DNA from: Sulfitobacter sp. M05
GTDB lineage: Bacteria; Pseudomonadota; Alphaproteobacteria; Rhodobacterales; Rhodobacteraceae
Length of the DNA stretch: 64,000 nucleotides
Assembly (NCBI RefSeq): GCF_029285175.1
Contig: NZ_JABEDH010000002.1
Coordinates: forward strand, 310,001 to 374,000
Direction of reading: 5' to 3'
A model generated the notes under the pieces. It saw only the letters and a program-made list of their open reading frames with translations. It had not been told where the DNA came from and did no database searches. Both the position numbers and the translations under genes were made by a program. Of the stretch, positions 8,687 to 17,903 are shown piece by piece; position 1 is the first letter of the stretch, and the number at the start of each line of letters is the position of its first letter.

Positions 8687-10264
8687 ATGGCAAAAATCGC
8701 CTATATATTATTGTGTCACAAAGACCCGGAGGCCGTCATTCGGCAAGCCGAACGCTTGACTGCGGTCGGGGACTATATGTCGATCCACTTTGATGCCTCG
8801 GCCAATCCGGCCCACTTCAAACAGATCAAGCAGGCGCTGGCCGACAACCCCAACGTCACCTTTGCGAAAAAACGGATCAAATGCGGCTGGGGCGAATGGT
8901 CACTGGTGCAAGCGACGCTGAATGCAGTTCAGTCCGCGGTTGATGACTTCCCGCGCGCCTCGCATTTTTATATGCTTTCGGGGGATTGCATGGCAATCAA
9001 ATCCGCCGAATACACCCACGGGTTCCTTGATGACAACGATGCCGATTTTATCGAAAGCTTCGACTATTTCGAAAGCGACTGGATCAAGACCGGCTGGAAG
9101 GAAGAACGCCTGATCTATCGCCACTTTGTCAACGAACGCGAACACAAACGGCTGTTCTACTTCCTTTTCGAAACGCAGAAACGTCTCGGCCTGCACCGCA
9201 AAATTCCCGAAGATTTGCAGATCATGATCGGGTCACAATGGTGGTGTCTGCGCCGGCGCACCATCGAGGCGGTACTGGAATTCGTCAAAGAGCGCCGTGA
9301 TGTCGCACGCTTCTTTCGCACCACCTGGATTCCCGATGAGACCTTTTTCCAGACACTTGTACGCCATCTGGTACCGGGCCATGAAATCAGGTCGCGCACG
9401 CTCACCTTCCTGATGTTCACTGACTACGGTATGCCGGTCACTTTCTATAACGACCACTATGATCTTTTGCTGTCTCAGGATTACCTGTTCGCCCGCAAAA
9501 TCAGCCCCGAAGCACAGGACCTCAAGCGCCGGCTCGGCTTGCTCTATGTGGCGCAGGGTGTGCAATTCCAGATCAGCAACGAAGGACGCAGCCTGTTCCA
9601 ATTTCTGTCCGGCAGAGGCCGCAATGGCCGGCGGTTTGCAACCCGTTTCTGGGAAACCGAAAGCACGCTAGGCCGGGAGCGCGAGCTGTTGATCGTGGTC
9701 TGCAAAAAATGGCACGTGGCCAAACGGGTGCTGGACCGCATTCGGCAAGTTACCAATGTGCCCGCCATTGAATATCTGTTCAACGAAGAGGACACGCCGC
9801 TGCCTGATCTTGGCGGCATCCAGAACACGCTGGAAAAACGGCATCGTCACAGGCGCGCCTTGATGCGGATGCTGTTTGACTATTTCGAAACAGACAAGAT
9901 GATCATCTGTATGGACCCGGCCAATCTTGATCTGTTGAACGATTTTGCCGCCGACCGGTCGGTGACCCGCATTATGGAAATCGAATGTCAGTTCAGCGAC
10001 GATTACCTGACCGGCCACGCCATGCGTGTCGGGTTGGCAGGGGACCAGACCTCAGCAGATACGCTTGAGCGGCTCTTGCCAACCATACGCAACGACATGA
10101 TGTTCGAGAGCGACCGCATTCGCGACGCCAATTTCGAAAACCTGTCCCGCATGCGCGAGGGGGCAGACATCGAAAAGAACACCGAGGCGTTAGGCGCGTT
10201 TCTTGCGCTCCCGGTTGAGACTGCGCAGGAAATCGCCAAGACGGACTACCTGTTCGCGGATTGA
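8687..10264 (+). CDS. GT14 core-2/I-branching type glycosyltransferase with long C-terminal extension
   Basis: 525 residues. The first 250 or so match the beta-1,6-N-acetylglucosaminyltransferase / xylosyltransferase family (PF02485): IAYILLCHKDPEAVIRQ at the start, IHFDASA, FYMLSGDCMAI and IGSQWWCLRR, with WIPDETFFQTL as the likely catalytic region. The remainder (about 280-525) is a separate basic domain that I recall as DUF5928 in Rhodobacterales, but I could not check this. The N-terminal segment is not a signal peptide, so it is probably cytoplasmic. It should add a sugar branch to an exopolysaccharide or lipid-linked glycan. The sulfotransferase gene is divergent from it. Confidence 0.75.
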   Translation: MAKIAYILLCHKDPEAVIRQAERLTAVGDYMSIHFDASANPAHFKQIKQALADNPNVTFAKKRIKCGWGEWSLVQATLNAVQSAVDDFPRASHFYMLSGDCMAIKSAEYTHGFLDDNDADFIESFDYFESDWIKTGWKEERLIYRHFVNEREHKRLFYFLFETQKRLGLHRKIPEDLQIMIGSQWWCLRRRTIEAVLEFVKERRDVARFFRTTWIPDETFFQTLVRHLVPGHEIRSRTLTFLMFTDYGMPVTFYNDHYDLLLSQDYLFARKISPEAQDLKRRLGLLYVAQGVQFQISNEGRSLFQFLSGRGRNGRRFATRFWETESTLGRERELLIVVCKKWHVAKRVLDRIRQVTNVPAIEYLFNEEDTPLPDLGGIQNTLEKRHRHRRALMRMLFDYFETDKMIICMDPANLDLLNDFAADRSVTRIMEIECQFSDDYLTGHAMRVGLAGDQTSADTLERLLPTIRNDMMFESDRIRDANFENLSRMREGADIEKNTEALGAFLALPVETAQEIAKTDYLFAD

Positions 10265-10271
10265 AGCCGCC

Positions 10272-10904
10272 TCAGGCCTTTTTCTTCCACGTGCCCAGCC
10301 AGCGCCGCATGGCACCCGACTTTTCTGCCATATCATCCTCGATCGCCTCAAGGGTCGGATCAATCCGCGCCATGCGGAACCGCCGCCAGCGCACCCAGAT
10401 CGCCCATGCAATCGCCGCAAACAGCGTAATGATAAAGATATTGAGGAATGGGATACCCTTGGATGCATCCGGGCCAGATACCGGGCGGATCGAAACCGCA
10501 TTCGGGAAGATCGTAAAGAACTCGTTGCGCCAGCCGTAATGCTTCAACGCATAATACTGTGCGGCACCGGCGGTGGTTTTGGCATCTGCCGCCTCGGCCT
10601 GCAGGTTCGACGTGTCGAATTTGAAATAGGGCGGCCAGCCCCAACCGGTATCCTCGTTGCGGTAGACCATCACATCCCCTTTGGCACGCCGCGTCTGGAT
10701 AAAGAACACATCGCGGTTCGCCACCGTGCCATCAGACCCGATATCCGCCTGTGCCCAGAACAGTGAATTCTCGCCCGGATCAATCCGTTTCTCATAGGTG
10801 TCCGTCACCCGCACGATATCCACCTGCGGCAGGGTATAATGAAACACCGCAATCACCAGCACCCAGATCGTGCCCCAGAAAACCCATTTGATCATCGTCA
10901 ACAT
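10272..10904 (-). CDS. DUF1523 family membrane protein
   Basis: About 210 residues from the ATG at 10902-10904, which is well spaced from AGAGAG; a GTG two codons earlier is the alternative. One membrane helix near the N-terminus (FWGTIWVLVIAVFHYTLP) leads into a periplasmic-looking region carrying DIVRVTDTYEKRI, NRDVFFIQT and FKFDTSNLQAEA, features I associate with DUF1523. A second hydrophobic segment (FLNIFIITLFAAIAWAIWV) lies near 165-185, with a basic tail after it. The function is unknown. It is the last gene of the seven-gene minus-strand operon, 12 bases after the preceding small membrane protein. Confidence 0.7.
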   Translation of the reverse strand: MLTMIKWVFWGTIWVLVIAVFHYTLPQVDIVRVTDTYEKRIDPGENSLFWAQADIGSDGTVANRDVFFIQTRRAKGDVMVYRNEDTGWGWPPYFKFDTSNLQAEAADAKTTAGAAQYYALKHYGWRNEFFTIFPNAVSIRPVSGPDASKGIPFLNIFIITLFAAIAWAIWVRWRRFRMARIDPTLEAIEDDMAEKSGAMRRWLGTWKKKA

Positions 10905-10916
10905 CGCCACACTCTC

Positions 10917-11183
10917 TTAGGTAAAATTCGTCAGATAGATGATCACTGCAATCACCATCACGGGCACCACATAGACCAGCAAGATCAGCTTGCGCCGGAT
11001 CGAACCATCATAGCGTTCCAGCCCCCGCTGCACAAAGGTATCTCGATCCACCAGCTGCTTGCCCGCGTGCCACTTCTTCTTCAGCTTCGATTTGCGCACC
11101 GCACGGGAATAAAACGACAGCGACACATAGATCACCGTCAACGCGATAAACAGCATCCCAAAAAGCCGGATAAACCCGATCAT
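10917..11183 (-). CDS. Small two-helix membrane protein, unknown
   Basis: 88 residues from the ATG at 11181-11183 (MIGFIRLFGMLF), which overlaps the stop of the upstream gene as ATGA. Two hydrophobic helices (about 3-22 and 65-85) flank a basic, Lys/Arg-rich loop (KSKLKKKWHAGK). I do not recognise a named family. Its tight coupling to the DUF6638-like gene and to the DUF1523 gene points to a shared membrane-linked role. Confidence 0.7.
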   Translation of the reverse strand: MIGFIRLFGMLFIALTVIYVSLSFYSRAVRKSKLKKKWHAGKQLVDRDTFVQRGLERYDGSIRRKLILLVYVVPVMVIAVIIYLTNFT

Positions 11184-12556
11184 CTGTTCCTCCTTACCGC
11201 ACCCCAAGGGCCAACCCGTGCAATCAGATCACGATCCGGCCCACCACGTCTGGCCGGGGTGGCGCGTCTGGGCTCCGGCTCTGCCATCGGGGCGTCATGG
11301 CCGAAAAGCGTATCGCGCGCGCCCGCCTTGTCCACCTGATACTCGGCCACAAGGAAATCCACAACGTATGCCTTTTTGGTCTCGGGCCAGCGCGCATAGG
11401 TCGCGTAAAACAACGCCTTGTGACAGATGAACATCTGGCGCGCATCTTTCGGCGCAAGCTCTGCCAGCAACATATTCACCAGTGCCGCGTCTTTGGTATC
11501 GCTGGCCCGCAGCGTGTAGAAATACGCCGGATGATCCGATGAGATACGGGGCCATTTGCCGCCGTTCTCTGCCCAGCGCACCAGCGCCCCCAAGGCATGA
11601 AACTCCTCCGGCAACGCATCATGATAGCGTCGCGCCAACCGCCGCATGTCCGCCCGTGTCGCCCCACTCAGATCGCCGCCCTGATCGGCCACCGCATCGA
11701 CCAGAATAAAATCCATCTTCTGGCGCAGGATCGCAGCAGCATGATCGCGCCGCCCCTCGACAATGGTTTCGGTCAACCTGTTGTAATCAAAAAACTTTGC
11801 AATCTGGTTCCGGTCCTTCGCATCAAAGGTATATTTGATCGGCAGATCACCCAAATGCCCCTTGCCCGATGGCGCAATCACCGCCGGATGGGCCAGATCC
11901 TGAAACACATACAGCCCGCCGAAATGCGCCGTCCAAAAGTTGCGCTGGTCAAACCCCATCTGTTTCAACCGCACCGGATTGCGCACCACATCCCCGGTTT
12001 TCCCCGCCAGCGTGATCATTTCGGCAATCAGCACATCATCAAACCAGCCGTCAGACTCTGTCTTGAACCGGTCCACCATCGCGCCCAGCTTTTCCGCGTC
12101 CTTCACCGTGCCCGCCGTCGTATCCGCCTCAATCTCCACCCGCCGGATGTCAAACAGCCGCGCCGGCGTGGCCACGTCATAGACCGAGTTCACCAACTCC
12201 CCCGCCACCGCATCCCTTGCCGTCAGGGCAAACAGCTGCGCCTCGTTTTCGGCGATGAAGTCTTGCAGGATCGCGCGTGAGGTCGAGAATTTCATGTTGA
12301 GCAAAGGCGCTGTGCGTTGCTCCATGCTGAGCAGAATAAACTGCCGGTTCACCCCTTGGTGGTTGAGATATGCGTGGTCGTTCAGGTCATCGCCTACCTC
12401 GGGGGAATAGCCCGAAATGTCGATGTGGAAATCGGTGAGGTCGGTGCGTTTGCCGGTCAGGTGCTCGAGCGCGCGGTTGTAGCGTTCGACCAGCGCGGGC
12501 GAGGAGACATGGAACAGGTTGCCAAACATGAGGCCGTGGCGGATGAGGCGGTTCAT
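11180..12556 (-). CDS. DUF6638-like conserved protein
   Basis: 458 residues from the ATG at 12554-12556 (MNRLIRHGLMFGNLFHVSSP). It is a soluble-looking alpha/beta protein with no signal or membrane helix. The opening, with GNLFHVSSPALVERYNRAL followed by DFHIDISGYSPEVGDDL, recalls the family named DUF6638 in alphaproteobacteria; this comes from memory and needs a profile search. The C-terminal 50 residues are Pro/Arg rich and look disordered. The start overlaps the stop of the inserted membrane gene (ATGA), and the stop overlaps the start of the next gene the same way. It is probably a dedicated partner of the AAA+ ATPase encoded two genes upstream. Confidence 0.6.
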   Translation of the reverse strand: MNRLIRHGLMFGNLFHVSSPALVERYNRALEHLTGKRTDLTDFHIDISGYSPEVGDDLNDHAYLNHQGVNRQFILLSMEQRTAPLLNMKFSTSRAILQDFIAENEAQLFALTARDAVAGELVNSVYDVATPARLFDIRRVEIEADTTAGTVKDAEKLGAMVDRFKTESDGWFDDVLIAEMITLAGKTGDVVRNPVRLKQMGFDQRNFWTAHFGGLYVFQDLAHPAVIAPSGKGHLGDLPIKYTFDAKDRNQIAKFFDYNRLTETIVEGRRDHAAAILRQKMDFILVDAVADQGGDLSGATRADMRRLARRYHDALPEEFHALGALVRWAENGGKWPRISSDHPAYFYTLRASDTKDAALVNMLLAELAPKDARQMFICHKALFYATYARWPETKKAYVVDFLVAEYQVDKAGARDTLFGHDAPMAEPEPRRATPARRGGPDRDLIARVGPWGAVRRNR

Positions 12557-13488
12557 GCGTGCGTGACCTCCACTTCGGAACTCCACCATTCTTTTGTTTC
12601 GGAAATCGTTTGGAGATGAAAATAGGTCTCAATAATAAGCAGGTTCCTTAGCCTCTCTTTTTGAGCTTCACTTAGGAATTCCTCTAAATCGATCAATTTT
12701 TTAATATCGCGGATAAGAAAATCCAAGGCTGTAGGTTTCTCAGGCAGACGGTCCTTTGGTATCTCGACCGCACATTGATCAAGTGTACCGACAAGTTCCC
12801 CGAGAAAGTGAGCTTGCAATCTTAGCCGTGAATCCCGCTCCTCTGGTGTTTCCAATTTTTCAACCCGATGAATGTCATCTGTTTCCGGCAGGTTGAAAAG
12901 TTTAGCTTGGTCATCATAGTCCATGTCTTCGTAGCAACTCTCCGGAATAACCCATGATACCCAAGAAAGTGGCACCGACGTCATCTGATACCAAATACCA
13001 ACCAACTTTTGGTCAAGTACATCATGATAGACTTCCTGTTCTCTCTGCTTTTGCTCTTTCGAAAAAATCTTACCTTGTTCAACTAAGAGCGCAACTTGCT
13101 GGTCTTGAGCTTCAGCCATTCTACGAAACTCTTTACGGGTAAGTTGAAGCTCCTCGCGCTGTGCAGCCAATTCCTTACTTTGCAGCATAACAGTCACAAT
13201 AATCCAAAGGAATGCTAGCGCACCTGCAATACCGGCGAGAGTGTCGCCTATTTCATTTGAAGGTGCCAAAAAAAATGACCAAAGCCTCCATGACCACTCA
13301 CTACCTTCTCTCTGCGGCAATAGCGCGAGAAGAGTCAAAAAAGCCAAGAATAGCTTTGTTGACCCGATACCTATAAACAGGGGATTACCGCGCGCCATTC
13401 CTGCATTTACGAGCCTGATTTGATACTCGAACCAGCTAAATAACCTTTGGGCAATCGATTTCAGCAATCTAATGGCCTCACCCCTCAC
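12553..13488 (-). CDS. Membrane/coiled-coil protein inserted in the AAA operon, unknown
   Basis: About 311 residues if it starts at the GTG at 13486-13488; a TTG at 13465-13467 behind GGTGAGG is the alternative. Longer readings run inside the AAA gene and are Arg/Trp-rich nonsense. Two membrane helices (about 36-54 and 80-100) are followed by a long coiled coil (LQSKELAAQREELQLTRKEF onward, to about 150) and an acidic cytoplasmic domain of about 160 residues. This layout resembles putative abortive-infection type membrane proteins, but I see no diagnostic motif. The gene is visibly richer in A+T than its neighbours and uses different codons, which suggests transfer. It nevertheless overlaps the genes on both sides by a few bases. 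Confidence 0.75.
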   Translation of the reverse strand: MRGEAIRLLKSIAQRLFSWFEYQIRLVNAGMARGNPLFIGIGSTKLFLAFLTLLALLPQREGSEWSWRLWSFFLAPSNEIGDTLAGIAGALAFLWIIVTVMLQSKELAAQREELQLTRKEFRRMAEAQDQQVALLVEQGKIFSKEQKQREQEVYHDVLDQKLVGIWYQMTSVPLSWVSWVIPESCYEDMDYDDQAKLFNLPETDDIHRVEKLETPEERDSRLRLQAHFLGELVGTLDQCAVEIPKDRLPEKPTALDFLIRDIKKLIDLEEFLSEAQKERLRNLLIIETYFHLQTISETKEWWSSEVEVTHA

Positions 13489-15415
13489 CCCCCGACAAAT
13501 ACCGCTTCTTCGCAGCCTCCATCCGCTGCATATCCCGCACCGCATTATCAATCGCCACCTCATCCGACTTATCCGCATAGCGGAACTCGCTGTCCGCATA
13601 GCGGTTGATCTCCTGCACCACCATCTCCACCGTGATCTCTTGGCGCATCTCCTCAATCATCGCCTTCTTCTCATCGTACCCTTTGAACAGGAACAACTCC
13701 GGCTCCTCCATCCATTCATCCGGCAATTCAAAGTCCATCGCCCGCACCTTGACCGCGTCCGTGATGTTCTTGATCGCCCGCCCCGTGAAACGCGGATCGG
13801 CCTCCTGAATGGCCTTCAGATAGGTGCCCAGCTTGTTGATCGTGTCCAACTCCCCAATCTCGCCCCGCACGGCCTCATAGACCGTCAACAACCCCGCCTC
13901 ATGCGGTTTTGAATGCCCCTCGAACGACGCCGCCACCGCCTTTTTGATCATCTGCGCCTCGAACACCTGATGATCGCCCAGCGGAATATCGTGGTTTTTG
14001 CCCATCAGCAGGAACAGGATATCCACATAATCCTCCCGCGTCTGCGGCCCATCCACAAGGAACCGCGCCCCCGCCCGCTGGCGCAAGGCATCGTCGACAT
14101 TCTCCGGGTAATTCGAGAACATCCCGAAGGTGCAATTGCCGCGCACAACGGTATTCGCCCCGGCAAACGATTCCATCAGCACAGCGGTAATCTCCAGCTG
14201 CCCGGCGGATGACTGCCTGTCGCCGCGCTTGCCCGCCAACTGGTCAATATCATCTATTGTGCCAAAGCCGATCACCGACGGATCAATGATATTATTGATA
14301 AACGCCTTCGCGTTCTGCCCCGATTTGCCCTGATAACTGTCGATATTATCCGTGCTGAGGTTCTGATAGCGGAACGGATAGCCGGCATTCGAACAATACT
14401 CTGAAATCAACCCCGCCATCATTTGGATCAGCGTGGTTTTCCCCGTCCCCGGCGCGCCGTCGCCCATGAACGTAAATATGAAACCGCCCATTTCCGCAAA
14501 GGGGTTCATGCGACGGTCAAAGTCATAAGCCATCAACATCTTAGCCAGCTTCATTGCCTGATATTTGGCAATATGGTTGCCCACGACCTCATTGGGTTTC
14601 TTGAACGTCATGGTCAGCGTGGTCGATTTGGCCTTATGGGCGGGGGTAAAGCCGGAAACAGTAAAATCATCCGCCGCCACCCGCCAGCTTGTCGATCGGA
14701 ACCCTTCCAACTGCGGCATATTCTGCGCACGCAATGCCACTTTCTCCATCAGGCTCTCGGCAAAACCCGCCACGGTCGCCACCACATGCGCATCATCCTT
14801 GCCACTTACGGCGATATCCTGATCAAGTTCCCACAGCACGCCATGCAAGGCGGTCTGCCCATTGTCCAGCAACACCTCCTCAACCTCTCCCACATCCACG
14901 GAAACCTCAGGCAAATGCGCCGACATCAAATAGGCTGTTGCATTGCCGAACACATAAAGCGTGACCAAGGCCTCCGCCGCCAGCAACTCGCCAAACTCCG
15001 CCTTGCGCGCGGCAGGCAAAGCCCCCTCCAAATTCGCCCGCTTAAGATCACCCAGCCCCGATTGCTCCGCCACATTCCCGGCCACCGCCAATGCAATCGC
15101 AATCGCGCGGCGCAACCCATGCAAGACTGTCGACTGCAACGGCGACATCAACGCATCATCGCCATCCGCCCCTTCAACCCGCGCAATCAAGGACACCGCA
15201 CCGGATGCCACCCGCCTCTGCGTCACCAACCCCGGTGTGGTAGACCGGAACCGCCGCCGCGTGCCGATCCCAGAGGACCGCTCGACCGGTGCCGCCCCCA
15301 CGGCCACCCCAATGCGCGGCGTATGATCAAACCCTTCAAGCAACGCCTGCGCGACAACGACATGCGCCGCGATATCCTCTTCTCGCAACTCCATGGTGTC
15401 TGATGTCTGGCTCAT
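13478..15415 (-). CDS. AAA+ ATPase of unknown function
   Basis: 645 residues. The N-terminal half (1-300) is an unrecognised domain. The AAA+ module follows, with Walker A GDGAPGTGKTT at about 318-328, a Walker B-like VIGFGTIDDIDQ at about 381-392, sensor-1 Asn in FGMFSNYPENVD near 435, and arginine-finger candidates in DALRQRAGARF near 445-450. The C-terminal part (510-645) is charged and helical, ending in coil-rich segments. Only one ATPase module is present, so a hexameric remodeller is plausible. It sits at the centre of the minus-strand operon, behind a coiled-coil protein and an unknown protein. A 31-bp motif repeated elsewhere in the window lies 18 bases before the start. Confidence 0.8.
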   Translation of the reverse strand: MSQTSDTMELREEDIAAHVVVAQALLEGFDHTPRIGVAVGAAPVERSSGIGTRRRFRSTTPGLVTQRRVASGAVSLIARVEGADGDDALMSPLQSTVLHGLRRAIAIALAVAGNVAEQSGLGDLKRANLEGALPAARKAEFGELLAAEALVTLYVFGNATAYLMSAHLPEVSVDVGEVEEVLLDNGQTALHGVLWELDQDIAVSGKDDAHVVATVAGFAESLMEKVALRAQNMPQLEGFRSTSWRVAADDFTVSGFTPAHKAKSTTLTMTFKKPNEVVGNHIAKYQAMKLAKMLMAYDFDRRMNPFAEMGGFIFTFMGDGAPGTGKTTLIQMMAGLISEYCSNAGYPFRYQNLSTDNIDSYQGKSGQNAKAFINNIIDPSVIGFGTIDDIDQLAGKRGDRQSSAGQLEITAVLMESFAGANTVVRGNCTFGMFSNYPENVDDALRQRAGARFLVDGPQTREDYVDILFLLMGKNHDIPLGDHQVFEAQMIKKAVAASFEGHSKPHEAGLLTVYEAVRGEIGELDTINKLGTYLKAIQEADPRFTGRAIKNITDAVKVRAMDFELPDEWMEEPELFLFKGYDEKKAMIEEMRQEITVEMVVQEINRYADSEFRYADKSDEVAIDNAVRDMQRMEAAKKRYLSGGEG

Positions 15416-15433
15416 CGCTGCTCCAATCCTATT

Positions 15434-15464
15434 CTCTTTTTGGCCTTAAATACTGTCCGCACTC
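15434..15464 (-). repeat. Copy 1 of a 31-bp intergenic motif
   Basis: On the minus strand it reads GAGTGCGGACAGTATTTAAG followed by GCCAAAAAGAG. It differs by one base from the copy at 29201-29231. Both copies lie just upstream of minus-strand start codons; this one is 18 bases before the AAA+ ATPase gene. The conserved purine-rich end suggests a role in promoter or ribosome entry, but that is inference. Confidence 0.8.
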
Positions 15465-15490
15465 ACGAACCCTGCGCCCCTCGCCGGCGT

Positions 15491-16612
15491 TCAATACTGC
15501 AACACACGCCCCACGCCGCTGACCACAAATTTGCGCACCGAAGCGAAACCGGCCGGTTGTTTTTCATCCAACGCCTGAAACACCCTTTGCGGCAGAATGA
15601 TGCTGCGTTCCTGCCGTGTCGCCCCCAGGTCCGGCCCCTGTCCGGCAAAAGGATCCAGCGCGAAAACTTCACGCTCCACGGTCGAAAACCACCCCGATTT
15701 CTGCGCAACCACCCGATCCGAAACCAACTCTTCCTCGGTCCAGACCAAGGCCCAGTCCTGCCCCGCCGGGGCCTTGGCCTCTGCCAGAACCTCACGCAAA
15801 GGGCCCGCCTGACGGGTGTAGCTGTGCGAATACATCGGGCCCAGATGGAACCGCCGTAGCCGCTTGGGATGCAGGTCGTCGAAATCCTCGTCAAATCCCT
15901 TGGCAATGGTCAACAACTTCAACCCGCCCAGCGCCTGCGCGCTCAGATGCGCCTGCACCTCGGGCCAACGCCGCTGGTCCTTGGGCAACCCGACCTTGCC
16001 GGAATCCTCAAGCTCCATGATATAGATCACCGGCAGGTTCACCTGACTGTCATATGTCGCCCAATGCAGACGAAACTGCCGCCGCCCTTCAGCAAGGTTT
16101 CCCAACCACTGTGGTTGCACATCATTCTGCACCCAGAACAAATCACCCTTGGCCAACTCCTCATAGTAGAGCCGTTGTGACAGCGAGAATTGTAACTTGG
16201 TCGGCACCTTGCGCGCACTCAGGATGGTCTGGACCATCTGGTCCTTCAACGCCTCAACCGATGCCATCTCCTCCAGATGGGTGACCGCCTGCTGTGCATC
16301 ATTGGCCATGGTCATCAACTCTTCGGCCACCGGAAAACCGCTGTCCCGATTGTCCATCGTCAACGAACCAAAGAACCGCCCCGTCTCGCGCCCTGCCAAA
16401 AGATATTTCAAACCCAGCGCGTTGAAGCTGTGGGTCAGCTTGACGGCGTACCGCGTTAGAATTGCCACCTCGTCCTCGTTCAGCTTGCCCTCCGCCCGCA
16501 TGACGCCGGACACGTCCAGCATATGCTGCATAATACCCTCAAACTTACGGAAATACCGCCGCGAGGCATATGTGTCGGACAGGCCAACGTGGTCATGGGT
16601 AAGGTCGGACAT
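15491..16612 (-). CDS. Conserved protein of unknown function in the AAA operon
   Basis: 373 residues from the ATG at 16610-16612 (MSDLTHDHVGLSDTYASRRYF). Mostly helical in the first 160 residues, then an alpha/beta region (LPVIYIMELEDSGKVG, LGGLKLLTIAKGFDEDF) and a C-terminus ending FVVSGVGRVLQY. No signal peptide, membrane helix or catalytic motif is visible, and I recognise no family. It lies between the coiled-coil gene (99 bases upstream) and the AAA+ ATPase (75 bases downstream). Its place in the operon suggests an adaptor or substrate-recognition partner of the ATPase. Confidence 0.7.
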   Translation of the reverse strand: MSDLTHDHVGLSDTYASRRYFRKFEGIMQHMLDVSGVMRAEGKLNEDEVAILTRYAVKLTHSFNALGLKYLLAGRETGRFFGSLTMDNRDSGFPVAEELMTMANDAQQAVTHLEEMASVEALKDQMVQTILSARKVPTKLQFSLSQRLYYEELAKGDLFWVQNDVQPQWLGNLAEGRRQFRLHWATYDSQVNLPVIYIMELEDSGKVGLPKDQRRWPEVQAHLSAQALGGLKLLTIAKGFDEDFDDLHPKRLRRFHLGPMYSHSYTRQAGPLREVLAEAKAPAGQDWALVWTEEELVSDRVVAQKSGWFSTVEREVFALDPFAGQGPDLGATRQERSIILPQRVFQALDEKQPAGFASVRKFVVSGVGRVLQY

Positions 16613-16711
16613 CAGACAATCCAGCCGCAACTGCTGCGCAATCCGGTGACGAACTCCGCCAGCCGGCGCGTCACAACAGTCGGGCGCAGCTCACCGGATT
16701 GCCGCACGCTT

Positions 16712-17788
16712 TCACGCCCCATACTGATTACTGTCATGTTTCTCGACAATCGCCTGAAACCGCCGCGCAAACCGCTCGTCTGCCTTGGCCTTGGCCTCCA
16801 GCACCTCACGGGCAAATACCATGTGGTCCTCGTGCTTCTCCATCATCTCGGCCATGCGGGCATTTGTTGCCGCACCAATCCCCGCCATCGCCGACTGGGC
16901 CTCTTGATCCGTCTTCACGCCAATCTCGTTGATCCGATGCGCCACGTCCTGCTGCTGCGCCGTCTTCAGTGATTTGGTCAAAGCATCATACAGGACAACA
17001 CGTTGTTTCGTGTCTGTCTGCAACTTGTTGATCAACACCATCTGCGTGGCCGCCTGATTTTGCAGCGAGTCGATCCAGGTCTTGCCCTTCTCGATATACC
17101 GCTCCAGCGTTTGCGACTTCGCCAGCTTGACCTGCTCCTCCTGAACCAAAGCGTTATACTTCGTATTGGCCTCGGCAAGCTCGGTCTCCAGCTTGGTGCG
17201 TTTGGCTGCGTCCGTTTCCGAAGCAATGGCATTTTCCAGCTTGATGATTGTCGGGTCCATACCTTGCAAATCCGCGCGGATGGTTTCCAACTCACCGACC
17301 GTAAATTCTCGCTCGTCCAGCGTGCCGGTCAGGTTGTCCTCAACCTTGATCTTTTGCTCTTCCAGCATCGCCAACTGCCCTTCAAGCAATTGGACAATTG
17401 TATCCGACTTGGAAATCAAATCTTGCAACTTGTCGTCAATCGACGCTGACCGCACCCGTTCCTGCCGCATTGCATCCGATTTAGCGCTCGCGAAAATCCC
17501 GACAAAGCTCTCCCAGCCGGTCTTATTGCGCATCTCGTCGAAATCGCGGCTGAACCCGGCAGTCACATCGTCCAGCCCCATGATCAGCTCAGCAATATTG
17601 GCGTTCATCACATCGGTATGGGCATGAACATCCTCAAGCGTGGCATTCTCGATGTCGATCATCACATCATCGCCGGCTTTCATCTTGGCGCGGGCGGTTT
17701 CGATCCGGCTGGTCAGCTCGGCAATCTTGCTCTGGGCCGCGGCCACCTGTGTCTGCGATTCCCTGACCTGTGCGTCCAAATTCGACAT
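16712..17788 (-). CDS. Long coiled-coil protein, first gene of the AAA operon
   Basis: 358 residues, almost entirely helical, with heptad-rich stretches at 1-45, 120-180 and 185-260. The segment RYIEKGKTWIDSLQNQAATQ and the helices after it recall the toxic-anion-resistance TelA family in general pattern, but the match is too loose to name it. There is no signal peptide or membrane helix. It is the promoter-proximal gene of the operon; the 115 bases upstream are A+T rich and should hold the promoter. A PspA-like or TelA-like scaffold for the AAA+ ATPase is the simplest hypothesis. Confidence 0.7.
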   Translation of the reverse strand: MSNLDAQVRESQTQVAAAQSKIAELTSRIETARAKMKAGDDVMIDIENATLEDVHAHTDVMNANIAELIMGLDDVTAGFSRDFDEMRNKTGWESFVGIFASAKSDAMRQERVRSASIDDKLQDLISKSDTIVQLLEGQLAMLEEQKIKVEDNLTGTLDEREFTVGELETIRADLQGMDPTIIKLENAIASETDAAKRTKLETELAEANTKYNALVQEEQVKLAKSQTLERYIEKGKTWIDSLQNQAATQMVLINKLQTDTKQRVVLYDALTKSLKTAQQQDVAHRINEIGVKTDQEAQSAMAGIGAATNARMAEMMEKHEDHMVFAREVLEAKAKADERFARRFQAIVEKHDSNQYGA

Positions 17789-17903
17789 ACGACACTCCCT
17801 TTCTAAAACTGTTAAACTTTATATATGCAATGTAACAGCGATTTACATCACCTTACCATGTAGTTTCTTGAACTGTGGCAAAACCCCAAAGAGTTGAAAA
17901 GGG

